From NCBI GenBank assembly GCA_009760855.2, contig WPIO01000451.1:1-43216 (forward strand): DNA of 43,216 nucleotides. The letters are read 5' to 3'. The stretch comes from Cristatella mucedo. Its lineage: Eukaryota; Bryozoa; Phylactolaemata; Cristatellidae. Of the stretch, positions 10,259 through 22,501 are shown piece by piece (positions within the stretch are counted from its first letter, which is position 1; each line of letters opens with the position of its first letter). The position numbers and the translations under genes are program-made. Below the pieces are notes generated by a model that saw nothing but the letters and a program-made list of their open reading frames with translations, did no database searches and was not told where the DNA came from.

Positions 10259-11033
10259 ATGCGTAACAACTGTCTCGAGGTCGTATCAAGTACAGCTTGT
10301 ATGGTGCCGATTTGGTGCAATTGTCTCCGTTCGAGTCATAAGTTTCTCTGTAGCTACATAATACAACAGCGTCTTCCACAGTGACCCGAGAGCTCTTTGA
10401 GGTTGTACTCACGGGCCACTGAGCTCGCCTTGAGAACTATTTGTGGCTATCAGACCTCTACATGACGACCAAGTGGTATGCTGCTGACTGACGCCACACT
10501 TAAAAAGGAGCTACAAACTGCTATTTATTGAAGCATCCGATGGTTTTTTGAGTTTTTTCTTTTGAGTAAATGTGCCCGCCTATACTGCGTCGGATGCCTG
10601 CGGGTGCTATGGTAAATCATTTGCTGCTTTCCTTGTCATTTGATGCTTTCCCTATTGCCTCAGTAAAGTACCTGGAACAAGTATCAGTTCTCGGAGGGTC
10701 GTATACAATGTATTACTATGATTATTATTAATATTATTGTTACTAGTAGGTAAAGGCGTTGCTGTCTGCCTACTTGTAAAGCAGCAAGCTGAAAAACTGA
10801 GGTCCGCTGCAACATTGTCTAGAACTCCCCAACACAAGGCTGAATAAGCTACTTTTAGGAGAAAGCATCGCCTACCTCAGGCAGCCGCAGCCGCAGCCAT
10901 GCAGTCATCGACCGCCACAAAATCGCTACATCAGTCAAGCGACACTTGGTTGCGATATTCAAGTAACCGCGAAGATCTGAGAAAAGCCCCAATCTATGCT
11001 TTCTCTACTAGTTCGTATTCTCCGGTTCGATCT

Positions 11034-11192
11034 CGTTCTTTTTCTCTCTCCCTCTCTCTGTTTGTCTCTCGCCGCCTCTCTGTATCTCTCTCTCCACTCC
11101 CCGGTATGGTCTGATTTGCTCGGCTTTATCGTTCTATCTCTTCCTCCCTCTTTCTCTCACTCTGCTCTGTCTCTCTCTACCTCTTTCCTCTT
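11034..11192. repeat. Pyrimidine (CT/T) tract, copy 2
   Basis: Equivalent to the copy 1 tract, but the leading T run is interrupted (GTTCTTTTTC) and the second T run is replaced by CTGTTTG. Confidence 0.8.
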
Positions 11193-12379
11193 GATTTGTC
11201 CGTGGTCAGTCACGGTCGTCGTGCTCCACTGCAACCAGCCGCCCATAAAAATTCCAGCACTAAAAGCGATGACACTCAATTCCTTGTCTCTGTCGTCATT
11301 CACAGCTAATTGAGGTGTGCATGGAGCAACGTTAAAGCCGATGCACCAGCCTGCGAATACCGAGGTAAGTAGAACGCCCTGGAGCGGAGCTAATCATCCC
11401 ACACAAACTAATTCGTGTGGCACTCATCGCAATCTCGCGATTCAGGCTAGAAGCGGCGACCTAAGCATGTGACAACTGGCTTGTTCCCGCGAAGAACGGC
11501 TACATCAGCTTGTGGTCTCTAAAACGTGTGCGATTGATTTCCAGTTCGCCGGTCCGTGCACTTCCTTGCAATCCGAAGTGCTTGCTTGTAGACGCTAGTT
11601 TCACGAAGCCCTAGGGTCGGCTAGCTGAGCGGTGCGATTGAAAAGATCTGCAGGATTAAATTGCGTTTTTTCCTAATAGTTAACACGTCTATCGGCGTTT
11701 AATCGACGATCGCACGCAGGCCAATTTCCCGCTCGTTGGTGGGTATGAGAGCACTTCGATCAGTTTAAGATGTAATGACGTTCTTAGAAGTGAGCAATCT
11801 AGCGATCCGAGCGTGCAGTATCAGCGAGACGTAGCTTCGTCGTCTCTATGGGCGATGGAGCCGAGGGTTCGTGTGTCTGGGCCTTCATGTTGAAGGAGGC
11901 AGCCAACTGTGCAAAAGTCGATATTGTTGGGCGACCCTGCTTTTTTGTCCCGGCGACAGACCGACGCCCATTCCTGCGGCCTAATCCGCCGGGTGGGTGG
12001 CGTGCCAGTCGGCCTCCCAAATTCTCCTGAAGCCCCCATCTTGTAAACGTACCTGCATCAATCAATGGTAAGCGGTAACCACCACCAAGTCACCGATCGC
12101 TATCTAAACTTAGCTGCAGTACCAGAAGGGGCCGGCGAGCTATTATAATATTGCACTTGATAGAGCGCCCTCAGAGAACTTAATCTCTTTTTAGGCGCTT
12201 ACCATTTGTTGCAAAGTGATAGGCAATAGAATAGTAAGTAAAATCATGCTTAAAAAACAAACAAAATGAATAATAAGGTTAGGGGTGACATGCACAGTGT
12301 CAGCATGCAAATGTGGTTAGTGGCAGCATGTAGTGTCAGCACGCATAAGCACATCAAGGACGAATCACAGGCACCCACT

Positions 12380-13570
12380 AAATGCTGTCCTAAATAGGTG
12401 TGTAATTAAGTTTCTTTTAAATGTGGTCAGGTCAGGGGATGTTCTTACACAGGTCGGGAGGGAGTATCTGGCTTTCGGAGCCTACGAAAAAAATGCCCGG
12501 TCGCCAAAGGATTAGAGGTATGTATGAGGTTTTTCTAGACTTTTGGATTCCGAAAAGCTGGTGGTCTGATGCTTAGCCTGATGTGGGAGTATGTCGGAGA
12601 GATAGGCTGGAGCCGTAGAATGAAGGGACCTAAAAGTGAGCGACAAAACCTTGAAGTCAATCCGTTGTTTGACTGGTAGCCAGTGCAGGTCGGCGAGAAG
12701 TGGAGTAATGTTGCAACTGAGACGCTCACGACAGACAAGCCTAGCTGCAGAGTTTTGCACCAGCTGCAATCGCCTGATCGCACATGCTGGTAGGCCAGTA
12801 AGCAGTGAGCTGCAGAAGTCGAGTCGGGATGTCACGAATGCATGAACCAACTTGGACGTGGTATCCTTATCTTAACAAGCCCGAATTTTAGCAATTTTAT
12901 GAAGCTGAAAATAGGCAGATTTGACTGTGGAGCTGATGTGGTCGTCTAACGAGAGGTCGCTTTGGAATATGACACCTAGATTTCGAGCTGATTCAACTGA
13001 AGATATGCTGGCAGAGCTAATTTTGAAAGTCAGCCTTTCCAATTTCTGAATCACACTGGGTTTGCCCATAACTAGTAAGTTAGTTTTATCATCGTTTAGG
13101 TTTAGAAAATTTGCTGCCATCCATGTGCGGATGTCATCAATGCATGCAGCAACTAAGTTGAAAGAATTTGAGGTGCTCGAAGGCTGAGAGGGCTCAAAGT
13201 AAAGGTACAACTGAGTGTTATCCGCATAGAAGTGAAAGCCTAGATTGCGCTTGGCAATCACATCAGCAAGCGGAAGAGTACAAACGGTGAAAAGGACTGT
13301 GACTAGCACAGAGCCCTAAAGTATTCCATATTTTAGAAGTACTTCAGATGATCTTTGTCCATTCACGTCAATACTCTGGAGTCTCCCACTGAGATAGGAC
13401 CTGAACCGCTGCAGAGCAGTGCCAGTGATGCCCAGGCGAGATGAGAGGTGCTCGAGAAGTACTTTGTAATCGAAGATATCAAAAGCTGCCGAAAGATCGA
13501 GCAAAACAAGAAGAGACACTCTACCCATGTCTATTGTAGCCTAAATTGCCGGGAAACGTCGTAATAGCTC
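12380..13570 (-). mobile_element. CR1/L2-like LINE RT fragment, copy 2, multiply nonsense
   Basis: The same fragment as copy 1 in the same orientation, with no net indel. Two extra in-frame stops break it: TAG at 13316-13318 replaces the Gln of motif B (GILQGSVLG becomes GIL*GSVLG), and TAA at 12872-12874 replaces a Leu in ACLDKD. The shared TAA lies at 12512-12514. Motif C reads FYADN, so this copy keeps the Ala but still has Asn for the second Asp. It belongs to the haplotype with LGFHF, SSTSNS and SVIQ. Confidence 0.87.
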
Positions 13571-14047
13571 TTACAGCCGTAAACGCGAAGTCAAAGTCGT
13601 AAAAAGTGTGTCAGAAATTAAATTAAAATTACACGCACAATTTTTATTAAGAAGTTCTCTATCAACTAATTAGTATTTCACGTTCAGTGGTATACAATTT
13701 ACAAGTTAGTACACTGTAATGTATTATCTTTTAAATTTGCATTATTAAAAAATAATCTGCTGTACTGCAAGTATGCTGAGTGTCTGTAGACGAAGGGTGA
13801 TGTCATTCAGGCCGACTACAAAGCCTAGCGGAGAATCAAAGTCTGATTAGCAAGCAGCTAGGGCTCTCCCGCGGCACCAAACATTACACGTCGCTTGAAA
13901 GCTGCTGCGTCTGCAGAAAATTTGCAGCGCCCCCACGACTGCTGGTAGGTGCCGGTACCCTATAATTGAGCCGCAGGATATTGGAGTCTAACCACATTTT
14001 TGAAATGCCGCGCGTCGCAAGCTAGCCCCAGTCAGGGTCATGCATTT

Positions 14048-15515
14048 GTCTCGGTCGAACCTCCGTCACATTAGAGCACCCAGTCGCCGTCAAGCCTCGG
14101 TATCGATCGAGCCTCGCTTATTGACAGTCCTCTGTCTTTTTTGAGCCACGGTTTAGGTTGAGCGTCAGTGTCAGCGGGCCTCAAATATATTTGAATCTAG
14201 GTCACGGTCGAGCGTTGGTCACATTCGAGCGTTAGTCATGGTTAAGTTTGGGGCACGGTCGAGCCTTAGTAAAGTCACGAGCTCTGTGTCTGCCGTGCGT
14301 CGTAATTTGTTGACCCTTGGTCGTGGTTTAGCGTCTGACATGCGTGAACCACTCACTTGGTCGGGTATCTCTTCCTGTTAGGCCTCGGTTTCGGTCGAGC
14401 CTCGGTCTCGATCGAGCCTCGGTCTCGATCGAGTCTCGGTCTCGATCGAGCATCGGTCATGGTCGTGCCTCGGTCTCGGTCGAGCCTCGGTCCCTGTAGA
14501 GCCTCGGTCCCTGTCGAGCCTCGGACTCGGTCGAGCCTCGGTCTCGGTCGAGCCTCGGTCTCGGTCGAGCCTCGGTCTCGGTCGAGCCTCGGTCTCGGTC
14601 GAGCCTCGGTCTCGGTCGAGCCTCGGTCTCGGTCGAGCCTCGGTCTCGGTCGGAGCTCGGTCTCGGTCGAGCCACGGTCTCGGTCGAGTCTAGGTCGAGC
14701 CTCGGTCACAGTCGAGTCTTCTCGGTCGGGTTAAGCCTCGGTCTCGGTTGAACCTCGCTCTTGGTCAAGTCTCGGTCTCGGTCGAGCCTCGGTCTCGGTC
14801 GAGCCTCGGTCTCGGTCGAGCCTCGGTCTCGGTCGAGCCTCGGTCTCGGTCGAGCCTCGGTCTCGGTCGAGTCTCGGTCGAGCCTCGGTCTGTCGAGCCT
14901 CGGTCTCGGTCCTCGAGCCTCGGTCTCGGTCGAGCTCGGTCTTGGTAGAGCCTCGGTCGTCGAGTCCTCGGTCGAGCCTCGGTCTCGGTCGAGCCTCGGT
15001 CTCGGTCGAGCCTCGGTCTCGGTCGAGCCTCGGTCTCGGTCGAGCCTCGGTCTCGGTCGAGCTCTCGGTCTCGGTCGAGCCTCGGTCTCGGTCGAGCCTC
15101 GGTCTCGGTCGAGCCTCGGTCTCGGTCGAGCCTCGGTCTCGGTCGAGCCTCGGTCTCGGTCGAGCCTCGGTCTCGGTCGAGCCTCGGTCTCGGTAGAGCC
15201 TCGGTCTAGGTAGAGCCTCGGTCCCGGTCGAACCTTCGCCTTGGTTAAGGCTCGGTCGCGGTCGAACCTCGCTCTCGGTCGAGCCTTAGTTTAGGTCGAG
15301 CCTCGGTCTCGGTCAAAGTCGGTCTTGTTCGAGCCTCGGTTTCGGCCAAGCTGCAGTCGCGGTCGAGCCTTGCTCTCGGTCATGCCTCGTTCCTGGTCGA
15401 ACCTTGATACCGGTTGAACCTCGATACCGATTGAGCCTTTGCCGAGGTCGAGGCTTATATCGATCGAGCCGCGATTTTGTTTACGGCTCGTTCTCGTTTG
15501 AGCCTCGGTTTGTAG
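14048..15515. repeat. 17-bp minisatellite block C (1.5 kb)
   Basis: Degenerate leader, core of consensus monomers (about 14520-15200), degenerate trailer. A variant cluster at about 14650-14730 (GGAGCTCGG, GAGCCACGG, GAGTCTAGG, CACAGTCGAGTC) is also found in blocks B and H, showing shared descent of particular monomers. It carries CGGTATCGATCGAGCC in the leader, like blocks G and H. Confidence 0.95.
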
Positions 15516-16117
15516 TCGCCGGCTACCGGGCTTCTTGCTCTCAATTAAAATACGGCGCTGCTGGAAACGCAGCCAGGATTGTGGCACGTAGTTCTTATAT
15601 CCGATACTGCAAACGTGCGACTGTTTTTGGCCTAGGCCGTAAAAAAAGCGTGACCCCTGTGGTAGGCTAGGAGATTTTAGTCATGACGCTATGCACTGGG
15701 TTTTAATTTGATTTTACCTATAGGCTACGGACAGTACTTCCCATCGTTTTTCAATCATCAGGCGGTGATTTTGAAAAATGTATTCAAACGCAAGGAAACG
15801 GCAACCCAGCATGCATCATGCTGCTTTCTGATGAGTTAACGCTTACTGAACCGTATCATTGACCAGCCACTTTTGCATGCGGACTTTACGTCAGTCAATG
15901 ATGCTTGCAGGTGCAATGGATAAACTCTCCTCTACAGGATTCGAACCCTCGACCTAGGCATCAGGCCGTGCAAAGCAGCGGCCTCAGCTTAGCATCACAT
16001 GCGTAACAACTGTCTCGAGGTCGTATCAAGTACAGCATGCATGGTGCCGATCCTAGTCTAACCACATTTTTGAAATGCCGCGCGTCGCAAGCTAGCCCCA
16101 GTCAGGGTCATGCATTT
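15516..16117. repeat. Macrosatellite body, copy 3 (deletion derivative, 602 bp)
   Basis: Only the two ends of the body remain. A first deletion of about 145 bp lies at about 15861, joining CCGTATCATTG to ACCAGCCAC; the two parental ends share ATTG (compare 9978 and 10120 in copy 2). A second, of about 3.67 kb, lies at about 16051: it joins GGTGCCGAT to GTCTAACCACATT through the four bases CCTA. This removes the pyrimidine tract, the LINE fragment and the AT-rich tail. The tRNA-like segment survives. Confidence 0.92.
15928..15998 (-). promoter_or_regulatory. tRNA-like segment with Pol III A/B boxes (copy 3)
   Basis: Box B GGTTCGAATCC is intact. Box A reads AAGCTGAGGCCG, with one change from the other copies. 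It is the only internal landmark left in this shortened body. Confidence 0.45.
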
Positions 16118-18560
16118 GTCTCGGTCGAACCTCCGTCACATTAGAGCACCCAGTCGCCGTCAAGCCTCGGTCTCGATCGAGCCTCGCTTATTGACAGTTC
16201 TCTGTCTTTTTCGAGCCACGGTTTAGGTTGAGCGTCAGTGTCAGCGGGCCTCAAATATATTTGAACCTAGGTCACGGTCGAGCGTTGGTCACATTCGAGC
16301 GTTAGTCATGGTTAAGTTTGGGGCACGGTCGAGCCTTAGTAAAGTCACGAGCTCTGTGTCTGCTGTGCGTCGTAGTTTGTTGACCCTTGGTCGTGGTTTA
16401 TCGTCTGACTTGCTTGAACCACTCACTTGGTCGGGTATCTTGGTCGGGTATCTCTTCCTGTTAGGCCTCGGTCTCGATCGAGCATCGGTCTCGATCGAGC
16501 CTCGGTCTCGATCGAGTCTCGGTCTCGATCGAGCCTCGGTCTCGATCGAGCCACGGTCCCTGTCGAGCCTCGGTCCCTGTAGAGCCTCGGTCCCTGTCGA
16601 GCCTCGGTCTCGGTCGAGCCTCGGTCTCGGTCGAGCCTCGGTCTCGGTCGAGCCTCGGTCTCGGTCGAGCCTCGGTCTCGGTCGAGCCTCGGTCGCGGTC
16701 GAGCCTCGGTCTCGGTCGAGCCTCGGTCTCGGTCGAGCCTCGGTCTCGGTCGAGCCTCGGTCTCGGTCGAGCCTCGGTCTCGGTCGAGCCTCGGTCTCGG
16801 TCGAGCCTCGGTCTCGGTCGAGCCTCGGTTTCGGTCGAGCCTCGGTCTCGGTCGAGCCTCGGTCTCGGTCGAGCCTCGGTCTCGGTCGAGCCTCGGTCGG
16901 TCGAGCCTCGGTCGCGGTCTCGGTCTCGGTCTCGGGTCGAGCCTCTCGGTCGAGCCTCGGTCTCGGTCGGTCGAGCCTCGGTCTCGGTCGAGCCTCGGTC
17001 TCGGTCGAGCCTCGGTCTCGGTCGAGCCTCGGTCTCGGTCGAGCCTCGGTCTCGGTCGAGCCTCGGTCTCGGTCGAGCCTCGGTCTCGGTCGAGCCTCGG
17101 TCTCGGTCGAGCCTCGGTCTCGGTCGAGCCTCGGTCTCGGTCGTGCCTCGGTCTCGGTCGAGCCTCGTCTCGGTCGAGCCTCGGTCTCGGTCGAGCCTCG
17201 GTCTCGGTCGAGCCTCGGTCTCGGTCGAGCCTCGGTCTCGGTCGAGCCTCGGTCGCGGTCGAGCCTCGGTCGCGGTCGAGCCTCGGTCTCGGTCGAGCCT
17301 CGGTCTCGGTCGAGCCTCGGTCTCGGTCGAGCCTCGGTCTCGGTCGAGCCTCGGTCTCGGTCGTACCTCGGTCTCGGTCGAGCCTCGGTCTCGGTCGAGC
17401 CTCGGTCTCGGTCGAGCCTCGGTCTCGGTCGAGCCTCGGTTTCGGTCGAGCCTCGGTCTCAGTCGAGCCTCGGTCTCGGTCGAACCTCGGTCTCGGTCGA
17501 GCCTCGGTCTCGGTCGAGCCTCGGTCTCGGTCGAGCCTCGGTCTCGGTCGAGCCTCGGTCGAGCCTCGGTCTCGGTCGAGCCTCGGTCTCGGTCGAGCCT
17601 CGGTCTCGGTCGAGCCTCGGTCTCGGTCGAGCCTCGGTCTCGGTCGAGCCTCGGTCTCGGTCGAGCCTCGGTCTCGGTCGAGCCTCGGTCTCGGTCGAGC
17701 CTCGGGTCGGTCGAGCCTCGGTCTCGGTCGAGCCTCGGTCTCGGTCGAGCCTCGGTCTCGGTCGAGCCTCGGTCTCGGTCGAGCCTCGGTCTCGGTCGAG
17801 CCTCGGTCTCGGTCGAGCCTCGGTCTCGGTCGAGCCTCGGTCTCGGTCGAGCCTCGTCTCGGTCTCGGTCGCGCCTCGGTCCCTGTAGAGCCTCGGTCCC
17901 TTTCGAGCCTCGGTCTCGGTCGAGCCTCGGTCTCGGTCGAGCCTCGGTCTCGGTCGAGCCTCGGTCTCGGTCGAGCCTCGGTCTCGGTCGAGCCTCGGTC
18001 TCGAGCCTCGGTCTCGGTCGAGCCTCGTCTCGTCTGTCGAGCCTCGGACTCGGTCGGAGTTCGGTCTCGGTCGAGCCTCGGTCTCGGTCGAGCCTCGGTC
18101 TCGGTCGAGCCTCGGTCTCGGTCGAGCCTCGGTCTCGGTCGAGCCTCGGTCTCGGTCGAGCCTCGGTCTCGGTCGAGCCTCGGTCTCGGTCGAGCCTCGG
18201 TCTCGGTCGAGCCTCGGTCCTCGGTCGGTCTCGGTCGAGCCTCGGTCTCGGTCGAGTCGAGCCTCGGGTCGGTCGAACCTTCGCCTCGGTTAAGCCTCGG
18301 TCTCGGTCGAGCCTCGGTCTCGGTCGAGCCTCAGTTTTGGTCGAGCCTCGGTCTCGGTCAAAGTCGGTCTTGGTCGAGCCTCGGTTTCGGTCAAGCTACG
18401 GTCGCGGTCGAACCTTGTTCTCTTTACTGCCTCGTTCCTGGTCGAACCTTGATACCGGTTGAACCTCGATACCGATTGAGCCTTTGCCGAGGTCGAGGCT
18501 TATATCGATCGAGGCGCAATTTTGTTCAGGGCTCGTGCTTGTTTGAGCCACGGTTTGTAG
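16118..18560. repeat. 17-bp minisatellite block D (2.4 kb, most homogeneous)
   Basis: Longest fully contained block and the one with the longest runs of exact consensus monomers (for example 16970-17140 and 17560-17700). A 13-bp tandem duplication of TTGGTCGGGTATC in the leader (16427-16452) shifts frame past the leader TAG, so the ATG at 16308 opens 526 codons to 17888. The product would be a 40-residue leader sequence plus repeats of RASVSVEPRSRSSLGLG. The opposite strand is also open, and no splice or promoter signal was found, so I treat it as a by-product of the repeat. Confidence 0.95.
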
Positions 18561-19117
18561 TCGCCGGCTACCGGTCTTATTGCTCTCGATTAAAATACGG
18601 CGCCGCTGGCAACGCGACCGGGATTGTGGCTCGTAGTTCTTATATCCGATACTGCCAACGTGCGACTGTTTTTGGCCTAGGCCGTAAAAAAAGCGTGACC
18701 CCTGTGGTAGGCTAGGAGATTTGAGTCATGACGCTATGCACTGGGTTTCAATTTGATTTTACCCATAGGCCCACGGACCGTACTTCCAATCGTTAATCAA
18801 TCATCAGGCGGTGATTTTGTAAAATGTATTCAAACGCAAGGAAACGGCAACCCTGCATGCATCATGCTGCTTTGTGATGAGTTAACGCTTACTGCACCGT
18901 ATCATTGGCTAGCCACGAGTCAAGACTTCGGCGACAGTATTGCACAGAATTCATCGGGCATGGGAGGAGGCTTTTACCGTCCTTAATGAGAGCTGCGTTT
19001 GTGGCCCAGTTATATCCGGACGGGGTAATAGTCAAATAACGAGCTGATTGACCAGCCACTTTTTGCATGCAGACTTTACATCAGTCAATGATGCTTGCAG
19101 GTGCAATGGATAAACGC

Positions 19118-19188
19118 TCCTCTACAGGATTCGAACCCTCGACCTAGGCATCAGGCCGTGCAAAGCAGCCGCCTCAGCTTAGCACCAC
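19118..19188 (-). promoter_or_regulatory. tRNA-like segment with Pol III A/B boxes (copy 4)
   Basis: Same A-box-like and consensus B-box sequences and spacing as copy 2. Confidence 0.5.
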
Positions 19189-19962
19189 ATGCGTAACAAC
19201 TGTCTCGAGGTCGTATCAAGTACAGCTTGTACGGCGCCGATTTGGTGCAATTGTCCCCGTTCGAGTCATAAGTTTCTCTGTAGCTACATAATACAACAGC
19301 GTCTTCCACAGTGACCCGAGAGCTCTTTGAGGTTGTACTCACGGGCCACTGAGCTCGCCTTGAGAACTATTTGTGGCTATCAGACCTCTACATGACGACC
19401 AAGTGGTATGCTGCTGACTGACGCCACACTTAAAAAGGAGCTACAAACTGCTATTTATTGAAGCATCCGATGGTTTTTTGAGTTTTTTCTTTCGAGTAAA
19501 TGATCCCGCCCATACTGCGTCGGATGCCTGCGGGTGCTATGGTAAATCATTTGCTGCTTTCCTTGTCATTTGATGCTTTCCCTATTGCCTCAGTAAAGTA
19601 CCTGGAACAAGTATCAGTTCTCGGAGGGTCGTATAAAATGTATTACTATGATTATTATTAATATTATTGTTACTAGTAGGTAAAGGCGTTGCTGTCTGCC
19701 TACTTGTAAAGCAGCAAGCTGAAAAACTGAGGTCCGCTGCAGCATTGTCTAGAACTCCCCAACACAAGGCTGAATAAGCTATTGTTAGGAGAAAGCATCG
19801 CCTACCTCAGGCAGCCGCAGCCGCAGCCATGCAGTCATCGACCGCCACAAAATCGCTACATCAGTCAAGCGACACTTGGTTGCGATATTCAAGTAACCGC
19901 GAAGATCTGAGAAAAGCCCCAATCTATGCTTTCTCCACTAGTTCGTATTCTCCGGTTCGATC

Positions 19963-20122
19963 TCGTTTTTTTCTCTCTCCCTCTCTCTTTTTGTCTCTCG
20001 CCGCCTCTCTGTATCTCTCTCTCCACTCCCCGGTATGGTCTGATTTGCTCGGCTTTATCGTTCTATCTCTTCCTCCCTCTTTCTCTCACTCTGCTCTGTC
20101 TCTCTCTACCTCTTTCCTCTTG
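19963..20122. repeat. Pyrimidine (CT/T) tract, copy 4
   Basis: Seven T then CTCTCTCC repeats and a second 5-T run, as in copies 1 and 5. Confidence 0.8.
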
Positions 20123-21310
20123 ATTTGTCCGTGGTCAGTCACGGTCGTCGTGCTCCACTGCAACCAGCCGCCCATAAAAATTCCAGCACTAAAAGCGATG
20201 ACACTCAATTCCTTGTCTCTGTCGTCATTCACAGCTAATTGAGGTGTGCATGGAGCAACGTTAAAGCCGATGCACCAGCCTGCGAATACCGAGGTAAGTA
20301 GAACGCCCTGGAGCGGAGCTAATCATCCCACACAAACTAATTCGTGTGGCACTCATCGCAATCTCGCGATTCAGGCTAGAAGCGGCGACCTAAGCATGTG
20401 ACAACTGGCTTGTTCCCGCGAAGAACGGCTACATCAGCTTGTGGTCTCTAAAACGTGTGCGATTGATTTCCAGTTCGCCGGTCCGTGCACTTCCTTGCAA
20501 TCCGAAGTGCTTGCTTGTAGACGCTAGTTTCACGAAGCCCTAGGGTCGGCTAGCTGAGCGGTGCGATTGAAAAGATCTGCAGGATTAAATTGCGTTTTTT
20601 CCTAATAGTTAACACGTCTATCGGCGTTTAATCGACGATCGCACGCAGGCCAATTTCCCGCTCCTTGGTGGGTATGAGAGCACTTCGATCAGTTTAAGAT
20701 GTAATGACGTTCTTAGAAGTGAGCAATCTAGCGATCCGAGCGTGCAGTATCAGCGAGACGTAGCTTCGTCGTCTCTATGGGCGATGGAGCCGAGGGTTCG
20801 TGTGTCTGGGCCTTCATGTTGAAGGAGGCAGCCAACTGTGCAAAAGTCGATATTGTTGGGCGACCCTGCTTTTCTGTCCCAGCGACTGACCGATGCCCAT
20901 TCCTGCAGCCTAATCCGCTGGGTGGGTGGCGTGCCAGTCGGCCTCTTAAATTCTCCTGAAGCCCCCATCTTGTAAACGTACCTGCATCAATCAATGGTAA
21001 GCGGTAACCAACACCAAGTCACCGATCGCTATCTAAACTTAGCTGCAGTACCAGAAGGGGGCGGCGAGCTATTATAATATTGCCCTTGATAGAGCGCCCC
21101 CAGAGAACTTAATCTCTTTCTAGGCGCTTACCATTTGTTGCAAAGTGATAGGCAATAGAATAGTAAGTAAAATCATGCTTGAAAAACAAACAAAAAAAAT
21201 AATAAGGTTAGGGGTGACATGCACAGTGTCAGCATGCAAATGTGGTTAGTAGCAGCATGCACAGTGTCAGCACGCATGAGCACATCAAGGACGAATCACG
21301 GGCACCCACT

Positions 21311-22501
21311 AAATGCTGTCCTAAATAGGTGTGTAAATAAGTTTCTTTTAATTGTGGTCTGGTCAGGGGATGTTCTTACACAGGTCGGGAGGGAGTATCT
21401 GGCTTTGGGAGCGTACGAACATAATGCCCGGTCTCCAAAGGATTAGAGGTATGTATGAGGTATTTCTAGACTTTTGGATTCCGAAATGCGGGTGGTATGA
21501 TGCTTGGCCTGATGTGGGAGTATGTCGGAGAGATAGGCTGGAGCCGTAGAATGAAGGGACCTAAAAGTGAGCGACAAAACCTTGAAGTCAATCCGTTGTT
21601 TGACTGGTAGCCAGTGCAGGTCGGCGAGAAGTGGAGTAATGTTGCAACTGAGACGCTCACGACAGACAAGCCTAGCTGCAGAGTTTTGCACCAGCTGCAA
21701 TCGCCTGATCGCACATGCTGGTAGGCCAGTAAGCAGTGAGTGGCAGAAGTCGAGTCGGGATGTCACGAATGCATGAACCAACTTGGACGTGGAATCCTTA
21801 TCTAAACAAGCCCGATTTTTAGCAATGTTATGAAGCTGAAAATAGGCAGATTTGACTGTGGAGCTGATGTGGTCGTCTAACGAGAGGTCGCTTTGTAATA
21901 TGACACCTAGATTTCGAGCTGATTCAACTGAAGATATGCTGGCAGAGCCAATTTTGAAAGTCAGCCTTTCAAATTTCTGAATCACACTGGGTTTGCCCAT
22001 AACTAGTAAGTTAGTTTTATCATCGTTTAGGTTTAGAAAATTTGCTGCCATCCATGTGCGGATGTCATCAATGCATGCAGCAACTAAGTTGAAAGAATTT
22101 GAGGTGCTCGAAGGCTGAGAGGGCTCAAAGTAAAGGTACAACTGAGTGTTATCCGCATAGAAGTGAAAGCCTAGATTGCGCTTGGTAATCAGATCAGCTA
22201 GCGGAAGAGTACAAACGGTGAAAAGGACCATGCCTAGCACAGAGCCCTGAAGTATTCCATATTTTAGAAGTACTTCAGATGATCTTTGTCCTTTCACGTC
22301 AATACTCTGGAGTCTCTCACTGAGATAGGACCTGAACCGCTGCAGAGCAGTGCCAGTGATGCCCAGGCGAGATGAGAGGTGCTCGAGAAGTACTTTGTAA
22401 TCGAAGATATCACAAGCTGCCGAAAGATCGAGCAAAACAAGAAGAGACACTCTACCCATGTCTATTGTAGCCTGAATTGCCGGGAAACGTCGTAATAGCT
22501 C
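21311..22501 (-). mobile_element. CR1/L2-like LINE RT fragment, copy 4, 338-codon frame open
   Basis: The 338-codon frame (22459-21443) is uninterrupted up to the shared TAA. Motif A is damaged further (SAACD in place of SAAFD), and FDYKV replaces FDHKV as in copy 2. Motif B is QGSVLG, motif C FYADN. C-terminal similarity (FKRN..HLF type) continues past the stop to 21311. Confidence 0.88.

Larger units (their letters stand above)
9631..14047. repeat. Macrosatellite body, copy 2 (full, 4.42 kb)
   Basis: Same layout as copy 1: tRNA-like segment 10188-10258, pyrimidine tract 11034-11192, donor-like GTAAGT at 11365, LINE fragment 12380-13570, AT-rich tail after 13600. Diagnostic variants include TTTCTGATGAG..ACTGAACC near 9950, shared with the reduced copy 3, and GGGGCCGGCGAGC near 12127, shared with copy 7. 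Nothing coding is recognised in 9631-10187, 10259-11033 or 11193-12379. Confidence 0.92.

Noticed and set aside
16118-18560. CRISPR array
   Set aside because: The 17-bp repeats abut directly with no unique spacers, there are no cas genes, and the window is eukaryotic.
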